Shown one piece after another: positions 26,601 through 39,824 of a stretch of 64,000 nucleotides of DNA. The stretch comes from Syncephalis fuscata (taxonomy: Eukaryota > Zoopagomycota > Zoopagomycetes > Zoopagales > Piptocephalidaceae), in the NCBI GenBank assembly GCA_025786725.1, contig JAHLTZ010000025.1:364079-428078 (forward strand), written 5' to 3'. The translations under genes and the position numbers were made by a program. Below the pieces are notes generated by a model, which saw nothing but the letters and a program-made list of their open reading frames with translations, was not told the DNA's origin and ran no database searches. Numbering within the stretch: the first letter of the stretch is position 1; each line of letters opens with the position of its first letter.

Positions 26601-29600
26601 ATGACAACAGCTGAAACACTCGGTGTACAAGACAACAAGAATATACAATTACGTCTATTAGAATCACTACGCCGTCTTGTACTTGAACAGACAACCAGTA
26701 CAGACGAAATGACCATATCATCTCTGGTGGATGTTAGACGTGTAGGCCTTGAGACACTCGATAAACTACTACAGACATCTGGTCAATCATTTACCCATGG
26801 ATGGAGTATGATATTTGAAATGCTTACTGGTGTATGTTCATTTAACTACGCCATGGATGTCAATTCAGTGTCACCGCCACAGTCAATCAGTCAAACGGTA
26901 ACTGTATCCAGTGCATCGCCATCCATGCAACCAGTTGGTTTATCGCGTACCACATCACTTAACACAGTAGTGCCATCAGCTATACGTCTAAGTAGACAAG
27001 CATCACCACAACCTAGTCCGACACGGTCCATGTCCGCATCCAACACTACACTCCTCTCCAGTCTAGTACGTGTTGGCTTCTCTAGCCTACGTCTTATTTG
27101 TTCCGATTTCCTAAGTGGTCTATCGCCAACTTGTCTCTATCAATGTGTGGCGGCATTGGGCGCGTATGGGTGGCAAACAGAAGATTTAAACATTAGTTTA
27201 ACCGCCATTGGACAATTATGGAATTTGTCGGACTTTATACAAACCCGTCGGCAAAAATCAACCGAGATAAATACAACACCAGCTACAAATGATACAGCTG
27301 ATGCAGCACTAACAAATTCAGACGCACTAACTGAAGCGCGATCCGCATTGGTTAGAGAAGCAACAGTAGAACCGAGTACACCGTCATCACTGCTAGCTAT
27401 TTGGCTACTCGTATTACTAGAACTTGAAAACTTAGTGGCTGATACTCGCCCAGAAGTAAGAAATAGCGCTATCCAAACGCTATTCCGTACAGTCAGTCTT
27501 AATGGATCAGTGCTTGATTCAGTTGCCTGGTCACGCTGTATCTATTTAGTATTATTCCCTACAGCCGATCATGTTATTAATGCCTGTGATGAAGCACTCG
27601 CCCAAGTGTCGAATGCCATTAACACTGAACCGATTAAAGGAAATGCATCAGCCCGTGACATCGATGCATGGTCACTGCACTCACGCGTTACACCTGAACA
27701 GCAATGGGATGAAACAAAGACACTGCTTATTCAGGGTGTTACTCAAGTATTTACAGGCTATTTATTTGTTAATGTTAAAATGCCTGAACCGGCTACTGCT
27801 TGGCGGCGATGGTTATCGACACTTGGCTTGTTATCACTCCGATCTACACGCACGGTGACGGCATCGGCTATTGATGCACTACGGCAAATTACTGGCCAAT
27901 CCAGTAGTGACAGCGATAGTGCAGTAGTAGCGGTGCCATGGACAGATGTGTGGGCGTTATGGGCCCGTATAGGCCATGGCATGACATCTAAAGAACATCC
28001 TATGACTTGTTTAGATTATAAAATAATAGCGGCATTTATTCGCGCTTATAGTGAATTACATCGATGGATTGAACGCGATATAGACGCCGACCGTTTAGTC
28101 ATCCTACTTAATATCCTACACGAGTTGGTACTATTACCACAAGCGGTTGATTTATCACTTGATATCAATCGGCTTAATGATGTACAGGAAGCAATGATAA
28201 GCGTTATTAGATCAATTAATACAACAGCAACGGACATGGCTGCTGTACTATTACAAGCACTGGCCCGTCTATTTTCACTTGCCCCACAAGCGAAGACAAT
28301 AACCAGTGGAAATGAACAGATACGAGGCAAGCCATCCACATTTATTGCACTAGGACGGTGTTGTATGGAGTTGGCCCGCACTTTATTTGGACAACATGCC
28401 ATGGCATCAACTATTTACAGTCGTGGCATATTTGCCGATCTTATTGAAGTAAGTTTTAATTTAATCAAAACAGTCACTTGGATTAATTGTAGCGAATAGA
28501 CGCTAGCTAAAGTGATTGCTGCAAAACATAAAGATAATACTAGTCAAACCAAGACTGAAAACCAAAATGCACCACTATGGCAATTTGCCACACAAACAGC
28601 CGTTATCATTACTGAATACGGTGTGGCTAAATTAGCTGAAAATACCAAAGGTGATTTAATACTAATAAATTATCAAGAATGACTAATTTAATTAATTAAT
28701 GGTTAGATATGGATAGTGACATGGTTGAAAGAAGCTGGCAGGCTATATTCCATTTATTAGAAACAATTATTGACTGGCAAGGGTAAGTGCAGTATATAGT
28801 ATAAATAGATCATGAATAACACATCTGTATAATTACCGTGTAGATTGCCGCATAATACGCCATATAAATTGTTACAAGACGACGAAACATTTGATATTGA
28901 ACAATTTAATATTATTTTAGATCTTGTACTTTTGCATGCAGAACCAGCATTAGATTCGATTAATATTGTGGAGCGTATTCTAGACCTTGTTCTACATGGT
29001 GCCCATTACTATGCAGCTATACCACGACCACATGTCATTGCTAAAACAACACGGTCATTTTCGGGTGATAACTACAAGATATCTGGCACCACAGCCAAAG
29101 TTCATCCAGTAGCCCGTGAACGTGCTGCTACCGCCTGTTTTACTAGACTATTTAGTTTTTGTTCAGCAGATAAACAATGTAAGTAAATTAATATACTATA
29201 GTTGTATGATTATTAATTCATTTAATTAGATGGACAATCAAATACGCAAGGTGTACTAGCCCGTGCCACCGCACCACAATTACTACAACGTTGTCAAGCC
29301 ATTATGGAAATGTATTTGGCTGATGAACAACTACGTGGCAGTTATCCATTTTCTAGGTAAGTTTTCTGTGGTTGTTGTTGTTGTTGTATCATAGCAAATC
29401 TATTAACACTATATTATACTAGAATTCGTACAAATGAACTCCTATTTATACTTGATCAATCACTATTGCTTCAATTACATGAGGAGGCCGTATTAATTGG
29501 TAAGTAATTACTTGTATCGTATTGTATAGTTACTAATCAAATTACTTAATTGATTCACAAGATCAATGTAAAGTAGCGAATCAATCGGCTCTTCAATCAC

Positions 29601-29743
29601 CACCGGGAAAAGCCGGACATCTTTTAGTATTGTATCCACTTTTGTGTCGTTTATCTGCGACACATGATGTTAAAGTGGCTCAACTGGCCCAGAAAGCTTT
29701 ATTGCGTATAGGACAGGAGACTCGCTATTTATCTATTTTCTAA
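23642..29743 (+). CDS. MON2: MON2 homolog (Golgi/endosome traffic, Arf-GEF-like scaffold)
   Basis: Seventeen exons (23642-23725, 23786-23852, 23930-24054, 24138-24272, 24330-24468, 24520-24560, 24607-24729, 24795-24935, 24986-25326, 25380-26331, 26400-28448, 28500-28650, 28707-28782, 28844-29178, 29230-29356, 29423-29499, 29562-29743) splice in frame to 1714 residues, about the length of animal MON2. The N-terminus carries the DCB-like region (RRKYPEVKEAADRVL), then the HUS-like blocks TLVLCYRLQ, GATFRQLINIVFDKV, GLELIESVLSSYESLF and LVIRYF. The long middle exon carries an R-EQAGETIGELI segment. The C-terminus (HLLVLYPLLCRL, LLRIGQ) also fits. MON2 lacks a Sec7 domain and works with Dopey/Neo1 at the late Golgi. 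This is the most intron-rich gene in the window and is intact. Confidence 0.93.
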
Positions 29744-29999
29744 GTACATAGCATTTACGTACATATTGAACATTTATATCAGCGTGTTTATAAGCATAGT
29801 GAATAAATGAATAATGAAATTGCACCAGTAATATTGGACTGTTTAATCATGATCGATAAACGATAGACGCGTCGTGTGCATACATAACAATAGCAGTAGC
29901 AGCAGAAGGGGAAGAGAAGCACCGTCGATAAACACCAATGGTGAGCGTGTTAACAAATATGTATCACTGGTAGACTAGGAATAGTCTTTAGTAAAAATC

Positions 30000-30453
30000 T
30001 TAAACGTTAAGATTGAACGGGCTACGACCTTCATCGCGCATTTCATCCCATTGCATAACCTATATTAGTAAAGACACAATAACAATAATAATAACAAATA
30101 TTAGCGTATTAGTACAGTGATGCAGTACTAGCTGTATCACAACTATTCGGCTCTTTCTGGCCTTGTTTTCATCACTATGATGAACCACAGTAATAGAATC
30201 TATTTGGTCGCTAGATCTATCGACTTATGACCAATCTCAGCCTACTTACCCAATCATTGGGGCACAGGCTTGAATAGCTGCGGAAGAATTGCTTGCATGG
30301 CTCGTAGTCCTCTCCCTTCGCCTTGATGCACTTTTGGTAATCAACGTACTCTTGCCAGCAGTGCTTCGTCTGGTTGGTGTTGGGGAATCGCGCGTCAAAG
30401 GGCGCGGTCTTTATCGACTCTTGGGAAACGGCGGCAGTGTCAGCGTCAGACAT
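30000..30453 (-). CDS. COX12: cytochrome c oxidase subunit VIb
   Basis: Two exons (30453-30250 and 30059-30000) encode 87 residues. The family core FDARFPNTNQTKHCW is followed by a CX9C pair (CWQEYVDYQKC) and a CX10C pair (CKQFFRSYSSLC), the disulfide-bonded twin-Cys fold of COX6B/COX12 in the mitochondrial intermembrane space. It stabilises complex IV dimers. The second exon supplies WDEMRDEGRSPFNLNV, matching the C-terminal WD-x-x-R pattern of the family. The intron is 190 nt, relatively long for this locus. Confidence 0.95.
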
Positions 30454-31482
30454 TTTAGCAGCACAAATGATTCAAGGCTAAAAGACTAAAAAACTATGTT
30501 GTTGTTTTAAAGGGGAAAGAAAGAAAAGGAATTCAACTAGATCAAAGAAAGAAAAGTGTTGTTATAAATTGTGTTTAATATCAACTAATTGATTTATATT
30601 AAAAGTGTTTTAATTGTAAGTAAATAGTTGGTGCGCATTTTGGCAATAAATATAAAAAATAGTTTTCACCGTGTATCTATACTATTTACTGGTTATGCAA
30701 GTGTCTTAATAGTAAGAACTGTTTGTAGTACGTGCGAAATAGTATATTATAAATAGTGTATGAAATTAGGCCATTTCAGTTTCAAGTAAATAGTTCTAGT
30801 TGGACAATTAAGTAAATAGAAGGTGTCTTTAACTGACACATATAGGCATTATGGTATTTAGTCATCCTATGAGGTATAGTAGACTGTAATGGCCCATATG
30901 ATTGGCAGTATTTGAATAAATAGCGGTACAATAATCAACGCTCAGAGCACTCGTTAAAATAGTACAAGCTTCTAACAAATTGTTTCAGTAAACGGTAAAG
31001 AAAAGGCATCTTTAAAACAATGTTGTAGCACAGCTATGGCTCATAGAATTGAACAATGTTTCAATGATACTATAGAATAGTCCATGATAGACTGATTTGT
31101 AATTTTGTATACCGTCTAGTTTTGTAAATACGCAATTAAACGGAGCTGTTATGACAAGGCACCTCAACTTGAATGGCACATCTCCGACAAACGTAATGCA
31201 ATTAACGATAGGAATGGACACGCATGGCTGCTATATAAACATGTTCTTAAATAGCTTTTTTTAAACATATCGTATCATTTCAAATCACAGATCTCCTACT
31301 TTATTTCTATTACACTTTACTCTTTGCTTATACGCAACTTACCTACGTATCGTCCATTGTAGTAGATTATATTGCGCCGGTCGCTTTATTATCTCATTCG
31401 ATACGCGTGTCCTAGTGACTGTTATTAAGGTTATAAACACTAGTAACCATTATAAAATCAACTTTGGTGTTAATTGGCAAAG
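30454..31482. other. intergenic promoter region between COX12 and the GH17 gene
   Basis: About 1 kb, AT-rich, divergent genes on both sides. No additional exon, RNA gene or repeat is recognised. Confidence 0.6.
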
Positions 31483-32403
31483 ATGAAGCTTGCATCCCTT
31501 TTCCTAGTTACATCTTTCTTCGCCGCGCTTTGCTCTAGCGTTATGGGCGATGAATTGATTGTCAGTACCGCACATCGTAATGCGGCATCGAGTCGTCTAT
31601 CAGGCGTTGCCTATAATCCCTTCCGAAAGGGTGCAGCAAGCAACATAAAGCAGGATATCGATATTATGCTGCGCTACACAAACCGTATTCGTCTCTACGG
31701 CACCGATGGTGACGTTTTGCAACAAGTACTCAATGCAGTTGCCTCACGCCCCAGCGACGTGCAAATTTACGCAGGCATTTACTACACTGGTAGTGAACAA
31801 TCCTATCGCAATCAGCTAAATGAGCTACTTGCTGCAGTCAAGGCGAATAGCAGTTTATTTAAAGCCCGCGTTAAAGCGGTGGTTGTCGGTAATGAAGGGC
31901 TACTCCGAAAAGAAGTGAGCGAGGCGACAATCATTGCACGCATTCGTGAAGTACGTGAGAAATTACGCGCTGCCAATGCTCTCGTACCGGTCACGACAGC
32001 GGAGCCATTGCCAACGTATAGCGAGGCTTTGGTCAATGCCGTCGACATCATTCTGCCTAATTTGCATCCGTATTTCGATGGTGTGGCAATCCAAGGTGCA
32101 GTCAATAAGGTGATTGAGCTTATGGACATTGTAAAAAAGCGTGATCACACTGGCCGCAAGCCCATTGTCATTGGTGAGGTTGGTTGGCCGTTCCAAGGCA
32201 AGAAAAACCAAAACGCCGTTCCTTCGCCCGAAAATGCTCGTCAGTTTATTAATGCATTTGCGAAAACGGCGGCTGCCAAAAATATTGGCTATTTCTATTT
32301 CGAAGCATTCGATGCTACCTGGAAAGCACCTGGAGAGTTTGGTGTTGAGCAAAGCTGGGGTATTTACTCGGCTGATCGCACCACCAAAGTTCCTGGCTAC
32401 TAG
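31483..32403 (+). CDS. secreted glycoside hydrolase family 17 glucanase/glucanosyltransferase
   Basis: A single exon of 306 residues. ATG at 31483 is preferred because it starts directly at a clear signal peptide (about residues 1-21). GH17 landmarks are GVAYNPF (~41-47), RIRLYG (~68-73), the acid/base Glu138 in VVVGNEGL, and the nucleophile Glu232 in IGEVGWP; the C-terminal YFEAFDATWK motif is also present. Such enzymes cut or rearrange beta-1,3-glucan in fungal cell walls (Bgl2/Scw4 type). No GPI signal or carbohydrate module is present, so it is probably soluble in the wall or medium. The absence of introns contrasts with the other genes here and is common for GH17 and other secreted enzymes. 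Confidence 0.94.
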   Translation: MKLASLFLVTSFFAALCSSVMGDELIVSTAHRNAASSRLSGVAYNPFRKGAASNIKQDIDIMLRYTNRIRLYGTDGDVLQQVLNAVASRPSDVQIYAGIYYTGSEQSYRNQLNELLAAVKANSSLFKARVKAVVVGNEGLLRKEVSEATIIARIREVREKLRAANALVPVTTAEPLPTYSEALVNAVDIILPNLHPYFDGVAIQGAVNKVIELMDIVKKRDHTGRKPIVIGEVGWPFQGKKNQNAVPSPENARQFINAFAKTAAAKNIGYFYFEAFDATWKAPGEFGVEQSWGIYSADRTTKVPGY

Positions 32404-33754
32404 AGACGTTTTGCAATAAATTAAATATATTATGTCTATGCAATAGTTTATAATGAATAATAATGTTTGAATCAATAAGATGTAATACTTATTAAATATA
32501 TATGTATATAAAATATTCAAAAAGATAAATAATAATTTTTATTCATGCAAATAACCTATACTACTATATATTAAATAAACATTACAAAGATGTGAGAGTA
32601 AATGATTATTTGTTGCAAACATATGAACAATTGGACAGACTGATATGCTACGTCAATGATGAAATAATATAAAGCATTAGCACTCTATTACCAGCTGTCT
32701 ACGAGGTAATGATAGAACTATTTATAATCAATAAAGAATAAGTTTGTTACCAGATTAACATTAACCAATCAGCATATTGTATCTTGAGTGTTAATGTAAA
32801 TGTAGCAGACATCAAAAGGTAACCTTTTAGGGCAACATTGGTTTAAACTGTTACTTGGTCAGTTAAGCTAGTCTCTAAACGAGCGCTATAACAATATCTA
32901 TAAAATAGTTTATTCTTTAGAACAAACGATGCTGTTAAGCAACTTATATAAGAGTGAAATAGCATTTTGTTCTCATGGTTACTACGGTGAATTTATATGT
33001 TTAATGCTAACTACAACGCCGATTAATTAACTAGCTTCGTGGCAATTGATCATTTAATAAATAATTTAAAACCACGCTTAGTTTGTGCTGGAAAATTTCA
33101 AATTCATGTAATTAAAATTAAAATTTATCTATAAATATTTGTCATTACTCAATATGGTAATACAAATTATCCGTTTTTCTCACTACTTTGCCACGGTGAA
33201 CAACAACACAAGCTTGATTCCTAGTATTAATATTTGAATACAAAACAATGACTGTATAAACCATGGCACTTTTACTGCTAAATAAAAGAATGGCCTATTT
33301 TTTTCACTTATTTGTGCTATTGATGTTTACTAATTATCGTTTACTCATTTGTAAAACTATAATCCATTACAATATTTATAGCAAAGACAACTGAATAGGT
33401 GATATAGAATCCGCCCGGATCGGTACTTAAGGTCAACAGCCCCTAAAACAAATTTTATTGTAAGACTTTTACACCATAACAATACAATAAATAGAATAAA
33501 ACGACTTATAATTAGCAACACCTTATATTTTTACTTGCGCGTATCGCTATACATATTATCTATCATATAGAACTTTTAGCATACATATTTCTAGCTTGTC
33601 ATGTATTTAAGTTTTAATAGCGAACGCTTTTGGCAAAGCCATGACATTTTACTTTATTTATGTTAATTTATAAATAATCAAAAACTAGTACTTTTGCCAG
33701 TAGGTGTCGATTTCTTTATAAACTAATAGCTATATAAGTTATTTATTAATACAA
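32404..33754. other. intergenic region with an old dispersed repeat
   Basis: About 32620-32920 is a diverged relative of the repeats at 22.7-23.0 and 43.7-44.1 kb. The rest is AT-rich with no supported feature. Confidence 0.45.
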
Positions 33755-34926
33755 TTGAAAATAGCTGGTTGGACTGAGATAGAGGCCCAGCAGAGCAAAA
33801 AAAACGAGTTTAAAATTCCTACTGCCTTAGATGAGCACTCGGTCACTTCTTCGACTACTGTATCTTTAATAGAACGGGAAAGCCATCAACGCAAAGCCAT
33901 TTTAGTATGGCCTATTACTAGTGATTTACTTCCAAATATTATTGATCCAAGTTTTGCAAACAATGACTGGAAAGAGACAAAGCAGCCTAAGTTGGCTGGA
34001 ATTTACAACGGCCGAGTACTTTTAGAAACTAAAAATTGGCAAGATCCATACCAGCAATTTAATTTGTCCAGTTTAGATGGAAATTAAGGAATAAAAAGTT
34101 TAAAATTGTGCCAGCATAATTCATGCAGTTGTATACAGTTTGGCTCCCAAAACCAATGTCAGCTTCTAGCATGTACAATGATATATGACTCTAGAAACTG
34201 ACACTGCTTTTACATTTGATGCTACTCAAAACTTGCATATTGTTGGTAATGAAGATTAATTGCTATGCATCCAATAAAAGCTATTTGACGCTCAAAAGAG
34301 ACAGCCGCAATGTAAACTAATATTGTCAGAACAAAGTGTTGTTCCATGTTGCTTAAATGCCAAAATGAATATAGAGACATATACAGAAAGAATGTGTCTA
34401 ATTACTGTGTTTGATAAACGAAATCAACGGATTAGCATTGACTATGGATCATCTACAGCTTTGCTATCATTATTTGTATTAGGAAAGTTTTTAACAAAAG
34501 ATACGTTACACTTAATATTCAATACTAGAGATTACAGCTAGTAATCGTCAATTGATGATTTAGAAAAAGAACGTATATTATGGGCTCGAGCTATAAGTAG
34601 TTATTTATTACAAAACTGTCCAGCCAAAAGCTGATCATTGTCCAAAACAATGAAACACTTGATGTACTAAACGTTCAAGATAAAATTCTGTTAAGTTCAA
34701 TCTATTGTCCATTTTTTTAAAACCAATTCCCTTTCTTGATTCTTTGTGCACACTGCTTAATGTAGACTACGGTAAAAGTTGTTTTATTGATATGTATACT
34801 GGTTGTATTTACAGCCTATTAGCTTGCTTTGCTAGAAAATATATTGAAGATAAGAATGAAGATGGACCATTAGATGCTGTCGAAACAACGTTTTTACCAG
34901 ATCCAACCGATGATATGATGTGCTAG
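33755..34926 (+). pseudogene. decayed protein-coding gene of unknown family
   Basis: A chain of protein-like blocks lies in order on one strand but in shifting frames. 33755-34084 gives 110 codons without an ATG. 34323-34538 is followed by adjacent TAG TAA stops (34539-34544), and the same frame stays protein-like to a TGA at 34632. A shift at an A-run near 34626 opens the next block, which runs to about 34717, and a T7 run near 34711 leads into 34705-34923. Several blocks are hydrophobic/charged alternations as in a globular protein. Two stops plus at least two frame breaks make an active gene unlikely. I do not recognise the family; a functional copy may exist elsewhere in the genome. Confidence 0.6.
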
Positions 34927-36316
34927 TTTTCAAACTACATTGTATTAAATGTTGTTATTGCTCAAATCGATGCCAACAACAATGGCTTGTACAAAGCCTA
35001 CATGTTATAAATAATAAACTTTATTTGCATATTATGTATCATAAATATCTAAATAGAATAGTTTATTAAAATAACCAATTTTTAATGCTTTAACTGTGTA
35101 AAATCAACATTATTATTCATGTTTTTTATTAGCAGCTTATTGGCAATTTAAAATAATATAGTGGCCAAATGACTAACATCCAATAACATCCAATCTATTG
35201 AACATAATGATAGATGGTGAACTACATCAATGATCGTAATACTCATTATCATAGATTTATTATCCAATATGCATATATCCTATATTCATCCATATCATTT
35301 CCATTTTATTCCACGCTATTATATATCATTATATAATATATTAGGCACACTCTATATTTTTGCACGCTACTCATCAATTGCAATATGAATAATGCATTTT
35401 ATTATAGTTAGTAATTTATGCTTTAAACAATTGTATCAAATGATATCAAGGCTATGTTTTATGATATTAATAAACATTCGCCTTTAACAAATTATGTTAT
35501 GTAGTAGACACGATCAGAACAATGAATTAGTATAGAATATTACGAATAAGCAATGTTTTATTAGCTATAAATGTACAGTATTTACATTAACATAAATCAC
35601 AACAATTAATAATGTGAAATATCAGTAATATATTACCGATAATTCATCAATTGGTATACCGAGATAGTATGGAAGTTGCGCATACAATTGGACAATAACA
35701 AGTACGCAGTTTTAATATGCCATGTTAATTAAAACACATTCTCCGATCAACTGATTGTTATCATGATTATGATCATACAATCTACAACTGGACGTTTTCA
35801 AAACCTCATGTTTTCCAGTACTTAACAGGCTAACAAAACACATTAGCAAAATCGACTAAAGCGTATGACAAACTTGTTAGCATGTCGTATATGTGCGTGC
35901 AATTATATATATATATAGCTGGTCACTATGAATATTTTAGCAAAATACAAAAAAATACTATTTTGGGCTCGTATATTCACATTGGTTCCGGCCTACCATG
36001 GCTTTTATAAGAAAAAACACCGCCAAATCCATCCTCTTATTGAAAACAAGTCTTATTTCCCTCTCATAAAAAAGAGGCCTATCAAGCTTTGCCCTTCTTT
36101 GCATCTCACTATGAGCCACCTTGTCTTCTACTCTAGTCTCAAGTATAATGCACGTTTACCTACATATTTAGTCATAAATATGGGGTAACTGCTTCCTTTA
36201 ACATTTTTATATTTAACATTGCCAACATTTACCAACCATAACGAATTTACTTTTAATCAGTTTTTTAAATTATCTTACTAGCGTAATCCCAGCCGTTTAC
36301 AAAATTATACTACACC
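34927..36316. other. intergenic region with a solo repeat end
   Basis: 35160-35300 is a solo left end of the TIR family (CAAATGACTAACATCCAATA ... CTATTGAACATAATGAT). A 86-codon ATG frame at 35928-36188 has no recognisable feature and is not called as a gene. The last ~120 bases are the CorA promoter. Confidence 0.5.
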
Positions 36317-38395
36317 ATGTCGCAACCAATTCGTCCAGGAAATCCAGCTGTGGCGCAAGCATCAGCTTTCTATCGTCGCTATCCAGATCGTTCACGGCCA
36401 CCAAGTCCAGGATCGACTAACAGCGGCGGTGGTAATGCACCAAGGACTGGTGGCTGTTCGCGCTGTCCACATTGCATACGCAGTAACTCTCATCCGACAC
36501 CCTCGCACCTCCGTTCATCCGTATCAGCTATTTTAGATACTGCGGAAGTACCGTCACCCACCAGTTCGCCACTTTCTGCTGGATATCACTGCGACAACGA
36601 TACTGTACTGCCAGTTGACTCGGAGACTGCGCTTGGCAGTGTGGAAGATGGTCTTGGTTTCGCACACCAAAGAACTGGATCGAATTCAACAGACTCGGCT
36701 GTACCGCTACACCATCCATATCCACGGCCGTCAGCCATTCATAATCGATTACCTTCAATGAATGAATCGACTATGACCTATCATACTGAACCTACTATAC
36801 CTTTAAGCGATAATAATCATCGTGTAGCTGCAACAGCTAAGCATGCTGCGACTACTACAGCCACTGCTATTGGTAGTGATAGTAGACAGCGATGTGCAGT
36901 CAATTTTGAAGAGTTAAGAAAAATATTTATTAAACCGACAGCAGCTTCTGCTACTGATCAATCTAAACCATTATCTTATTTGCGACATAGCATGTCAATG
37001 ACAGGCAGATCAGCCACTAATTTCACACAATACAACAGCAATGGCCGATTTCTCTTTTACACCCCATCAACCGGAGAGATTGAAGGCACAAGTTTGGAGA
37101 TATTGGATTTAGTTCAACGCTATTGGATATGGATAAACAGTGCAAAAGTTCTGCTTCAGCTGCATCGAACAATGCTATTTCTGAATGTACATCCGAATCA
37201 GGATCGTCTAAATGCACAGCAACAACGGAATCGAAAAGTTGCGATACCTCCAAGAAAGACGAGACTACAGTGTCGGCGGATATGCATAAAACAGCTGACC
37301 AGTTCGCCGATCTACTATGTAAAGGCCCGTTCTGGCTAGATGTTACTGCGCCTACTGATACAGAAATGCGTATACTTAGTAAGGTAATACCATGGAATAG
37401 TCAGTTAATTATAATTTTAACACATTGAATACTAGATATTCCGTATACATCCATTGACAGCTGAAGATATTATGACAGAGGACACACGCGAGAAGTGTGA
37501 GCTATTCCGCAGCTACTATTTTATTTGTTTCCGTTCATTTGACGCTAATCCACAAAGTAGTACTTACTTGGAACCAGTATCAGTGTTTACAGTAGTAACG
37601 CGTGAAGGGATTATTTCATTCCATCATCGGCCAACACCACATGCACGCAATGTATTGCGCCGTATTCATCAACTAACTGATTATGTTACTATATCCCCTG
37701 ACTGGATCAATTATGCACTTATCGACGAGATAACTGATGGATTTGCACCACTTATTGGCAATCTACAGATGGAAGTGGATAGTATTGATGAACTAGTACT
37801 GATTCTAAAGGAATCAGAGCAAAGTGATATGTTGCGTCGAATTGGACATGCTCGAAAGAAGGTAATGACATCGATGCGACTTCTTGGTAGTAAAGCTGAT
37901 GTAGTGCGTGGATTAATCAAACGATACGATGATCGAGTTGGTGGTGAAATTGGATTATATCTTGGTGATATTCAAGGTATGTATATGTATATTTGATATA
38001 TGACTATAATAGTAACACTATGACATAGATCATTTAATTACAATGTTGCAGAATGTGGCACATTACGAAAAGATTATTGCTCGTGCACATAGCAATTATT
38101 TGGCACAGATCAGTATTGAGTTGACACAGTCGTCCAATGTTACCAACGATGTTATGACAAAGCTGACAGTTCTTGGTACTATTCTAGTGCCAATGAATGT
38201 TGTTACTGGTAAGTATAGAATGAATATGTAGTAGCTATTAGTTTAACCAATTTGTTTACAGGTTTATGGGGAATGAATGTTGAAGTACCCGGTAAGGATG
38301 TTGATGGGCTTGCATGGTTCTTTGGAATCATTGGTGGTATGACACTATTAGGTATTATTCTATACGTGTATGTGCGACACAATAAAGTTCTTTAA
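36317..38395 (+). CDS. CorA-type magnesium/divalent cation channel (Alr1/Mnr2-like), with an apparent frameshift
   Basis: Four exons (36317-37383, 37436-37976, 38029-38208, 38262-38395); roughly 640 residues if read through. A disordered Ser/Thr/Pro-rich N-terminus (with a small Cys cluster, CSRCPHC) precedes the soluble domain RFLFYTPSTG...FWLDVTAP, then IHPLTAEDIMTEDTREK. Two C-terminal helices follow, the first ending in the GLWGMNV (GMN) selectivity motif. The family lets Mg2+ into the cytosol or out of the vacuole. Between TSLEIL (frame 1) and LLDMDKQC (frame -1) the frame changes at about 37105-37113, and no GT-AG intron of realistic length can bridge it. One extra T in the TTT run would restore continuity. 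Sequencing error, true mutation or recoding are all possible. Confidence 0.85.
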
Positions 38396-38700
38396 TTATA
38401 CTATAGACCAAAATATCGAATATCAATTGATTTTATTTTATCAAACTAATATAGTCATTTAAATATTGATTTGTTTTAGTAAAGATATTGAAGCATAGCG
38501 ATATATTGCATCATGAATACCGTGCTACTGTAAATACTTTAATCATAGATATCAATAAACATGGCTTTTTTATAAATAATTTACCATTTAGCATAATTAT
38601 AAATAAACGACTTTATTATAACACCAATAGTAAAGTATAGCTTGCTCTTATTGTCAAGCAACTACTTTTGCTAACATTTATGCAGTTAAACTATAAATTT
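38396..38700. other. short AT-rich spacer
   Basis: 3' flank of the CorA gene; nothing further seen. Confidence 0.5.
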
Positions 38701-39440
38701 GCTTTATTGACAATGAGCTGAGTGATGAGTGACATCAATCATAAATACTCATCAGCATAGATTCGTTACCAGTATGCATATATCCACCATTTACTTATAT
38801 CATTCCCATTCTGTCCCACACTACTATGTATCATTCTATTACATATTGAATACATTTTATTGCTTTATGCTGCAATATACTTCATTTAGTCCACTTATTG
38901 TGTTATATGCTTTTTCACCGTACATTTATTATTCTATATATCATTCTATAATCGCTTAGCCTTCCTCTATCCAAATCTGTTTATACCTTTGTTCTAGCTT
39001 TATTATTAATAAATATCGACTAATGTCCGTCATCTGCTCATGCATATATGCTCAATAACTTTAACATTGCTAATCAGCAATTTATATTGCATATTCTTTA
39101 TATTATATGCCGTTTTATTATCTAATGACTAGTGGCTATCTATTGCAGCTGTTCTTTTTGTTTTAGCACTATATTAATAAAGTTGACTAATTTTGCTCAG
39201 CTTGCTTAATAGACTATATATTTATTTATTTAAAACTCATAGCAAACAGAATGTATTCAATATGCCATATAATGTAATGATATAGGTGAATGGAGGATAT
39301 ATGCGTACTGGATAACGAATCGATGCTGATAAGTATTTGATAACTAATGTCACTCACCACCATCATCATGTTCAATAGATTGTATGTTATTAAATGTTAG
39401 TCATTTGACTACCAAATCACAATAAATGTAATAATGTGAC
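38701..39440 (-). repeat. MITE-like element with long terminal inverted repeats, copy 1
   Basis: About 740 bp whose ends are inverted relative to each other (GTGACATCAATCAT...CTCATCAGCATAGATTCG at the left; CGATGCTGATAAGTATTTG...AATGTCACTCACC at the right). The whole element matches the reverse complement of 49312-50105, including the internal CAGCTGCAATAGATAGCC region. No transposase frame is visible, so it is non-autonomous if it is a DNA transposon. Confidence 0.7.
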
Positions 39441-39824
39441 AATTAAATCAAACTCATTACTTGTCCCCATGTTCAATAGAACGAAAATGTAGTTCAACTA
39501 CGCGAATGTTACAAAAAAAGTCATTTGGCCTCCCAACTATACTAAATGTTAAACAAAATATATTGATTATAAAATACTTTATGTCATTAAATGTTATTAG
39601 ACATTTTGTTTTTATGAGCAATTTAGTAACTTGACACAAAATAGCATGCTTTTAAGAATGAAAACAAAAATGTTGGACCTACTATACATAAAATATGCTG
39701 TATCAAATATAATAGTTAAATGAATCATTAATAAGTTGTAAATAATTCATTAGCTAATTTATTATAAAGGCAACATGTTAATGAAATAGTGAAATAATGC
39801 TAGGCAAATCTATATCTAAGCTGT

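Noticed and set aside
31963-32520. 185-codon minus-strand frame over the GH17 gene
   Set aside because: Antisense shadow; the plus strand encodes a complete enzyme with catalytic residues.
35928-36188. 86-codon ATG frame upstream of the CorA gene
   Set aside because: No recognisable domain, composition follows the local AT-rich DNA, and no supporting splice context.
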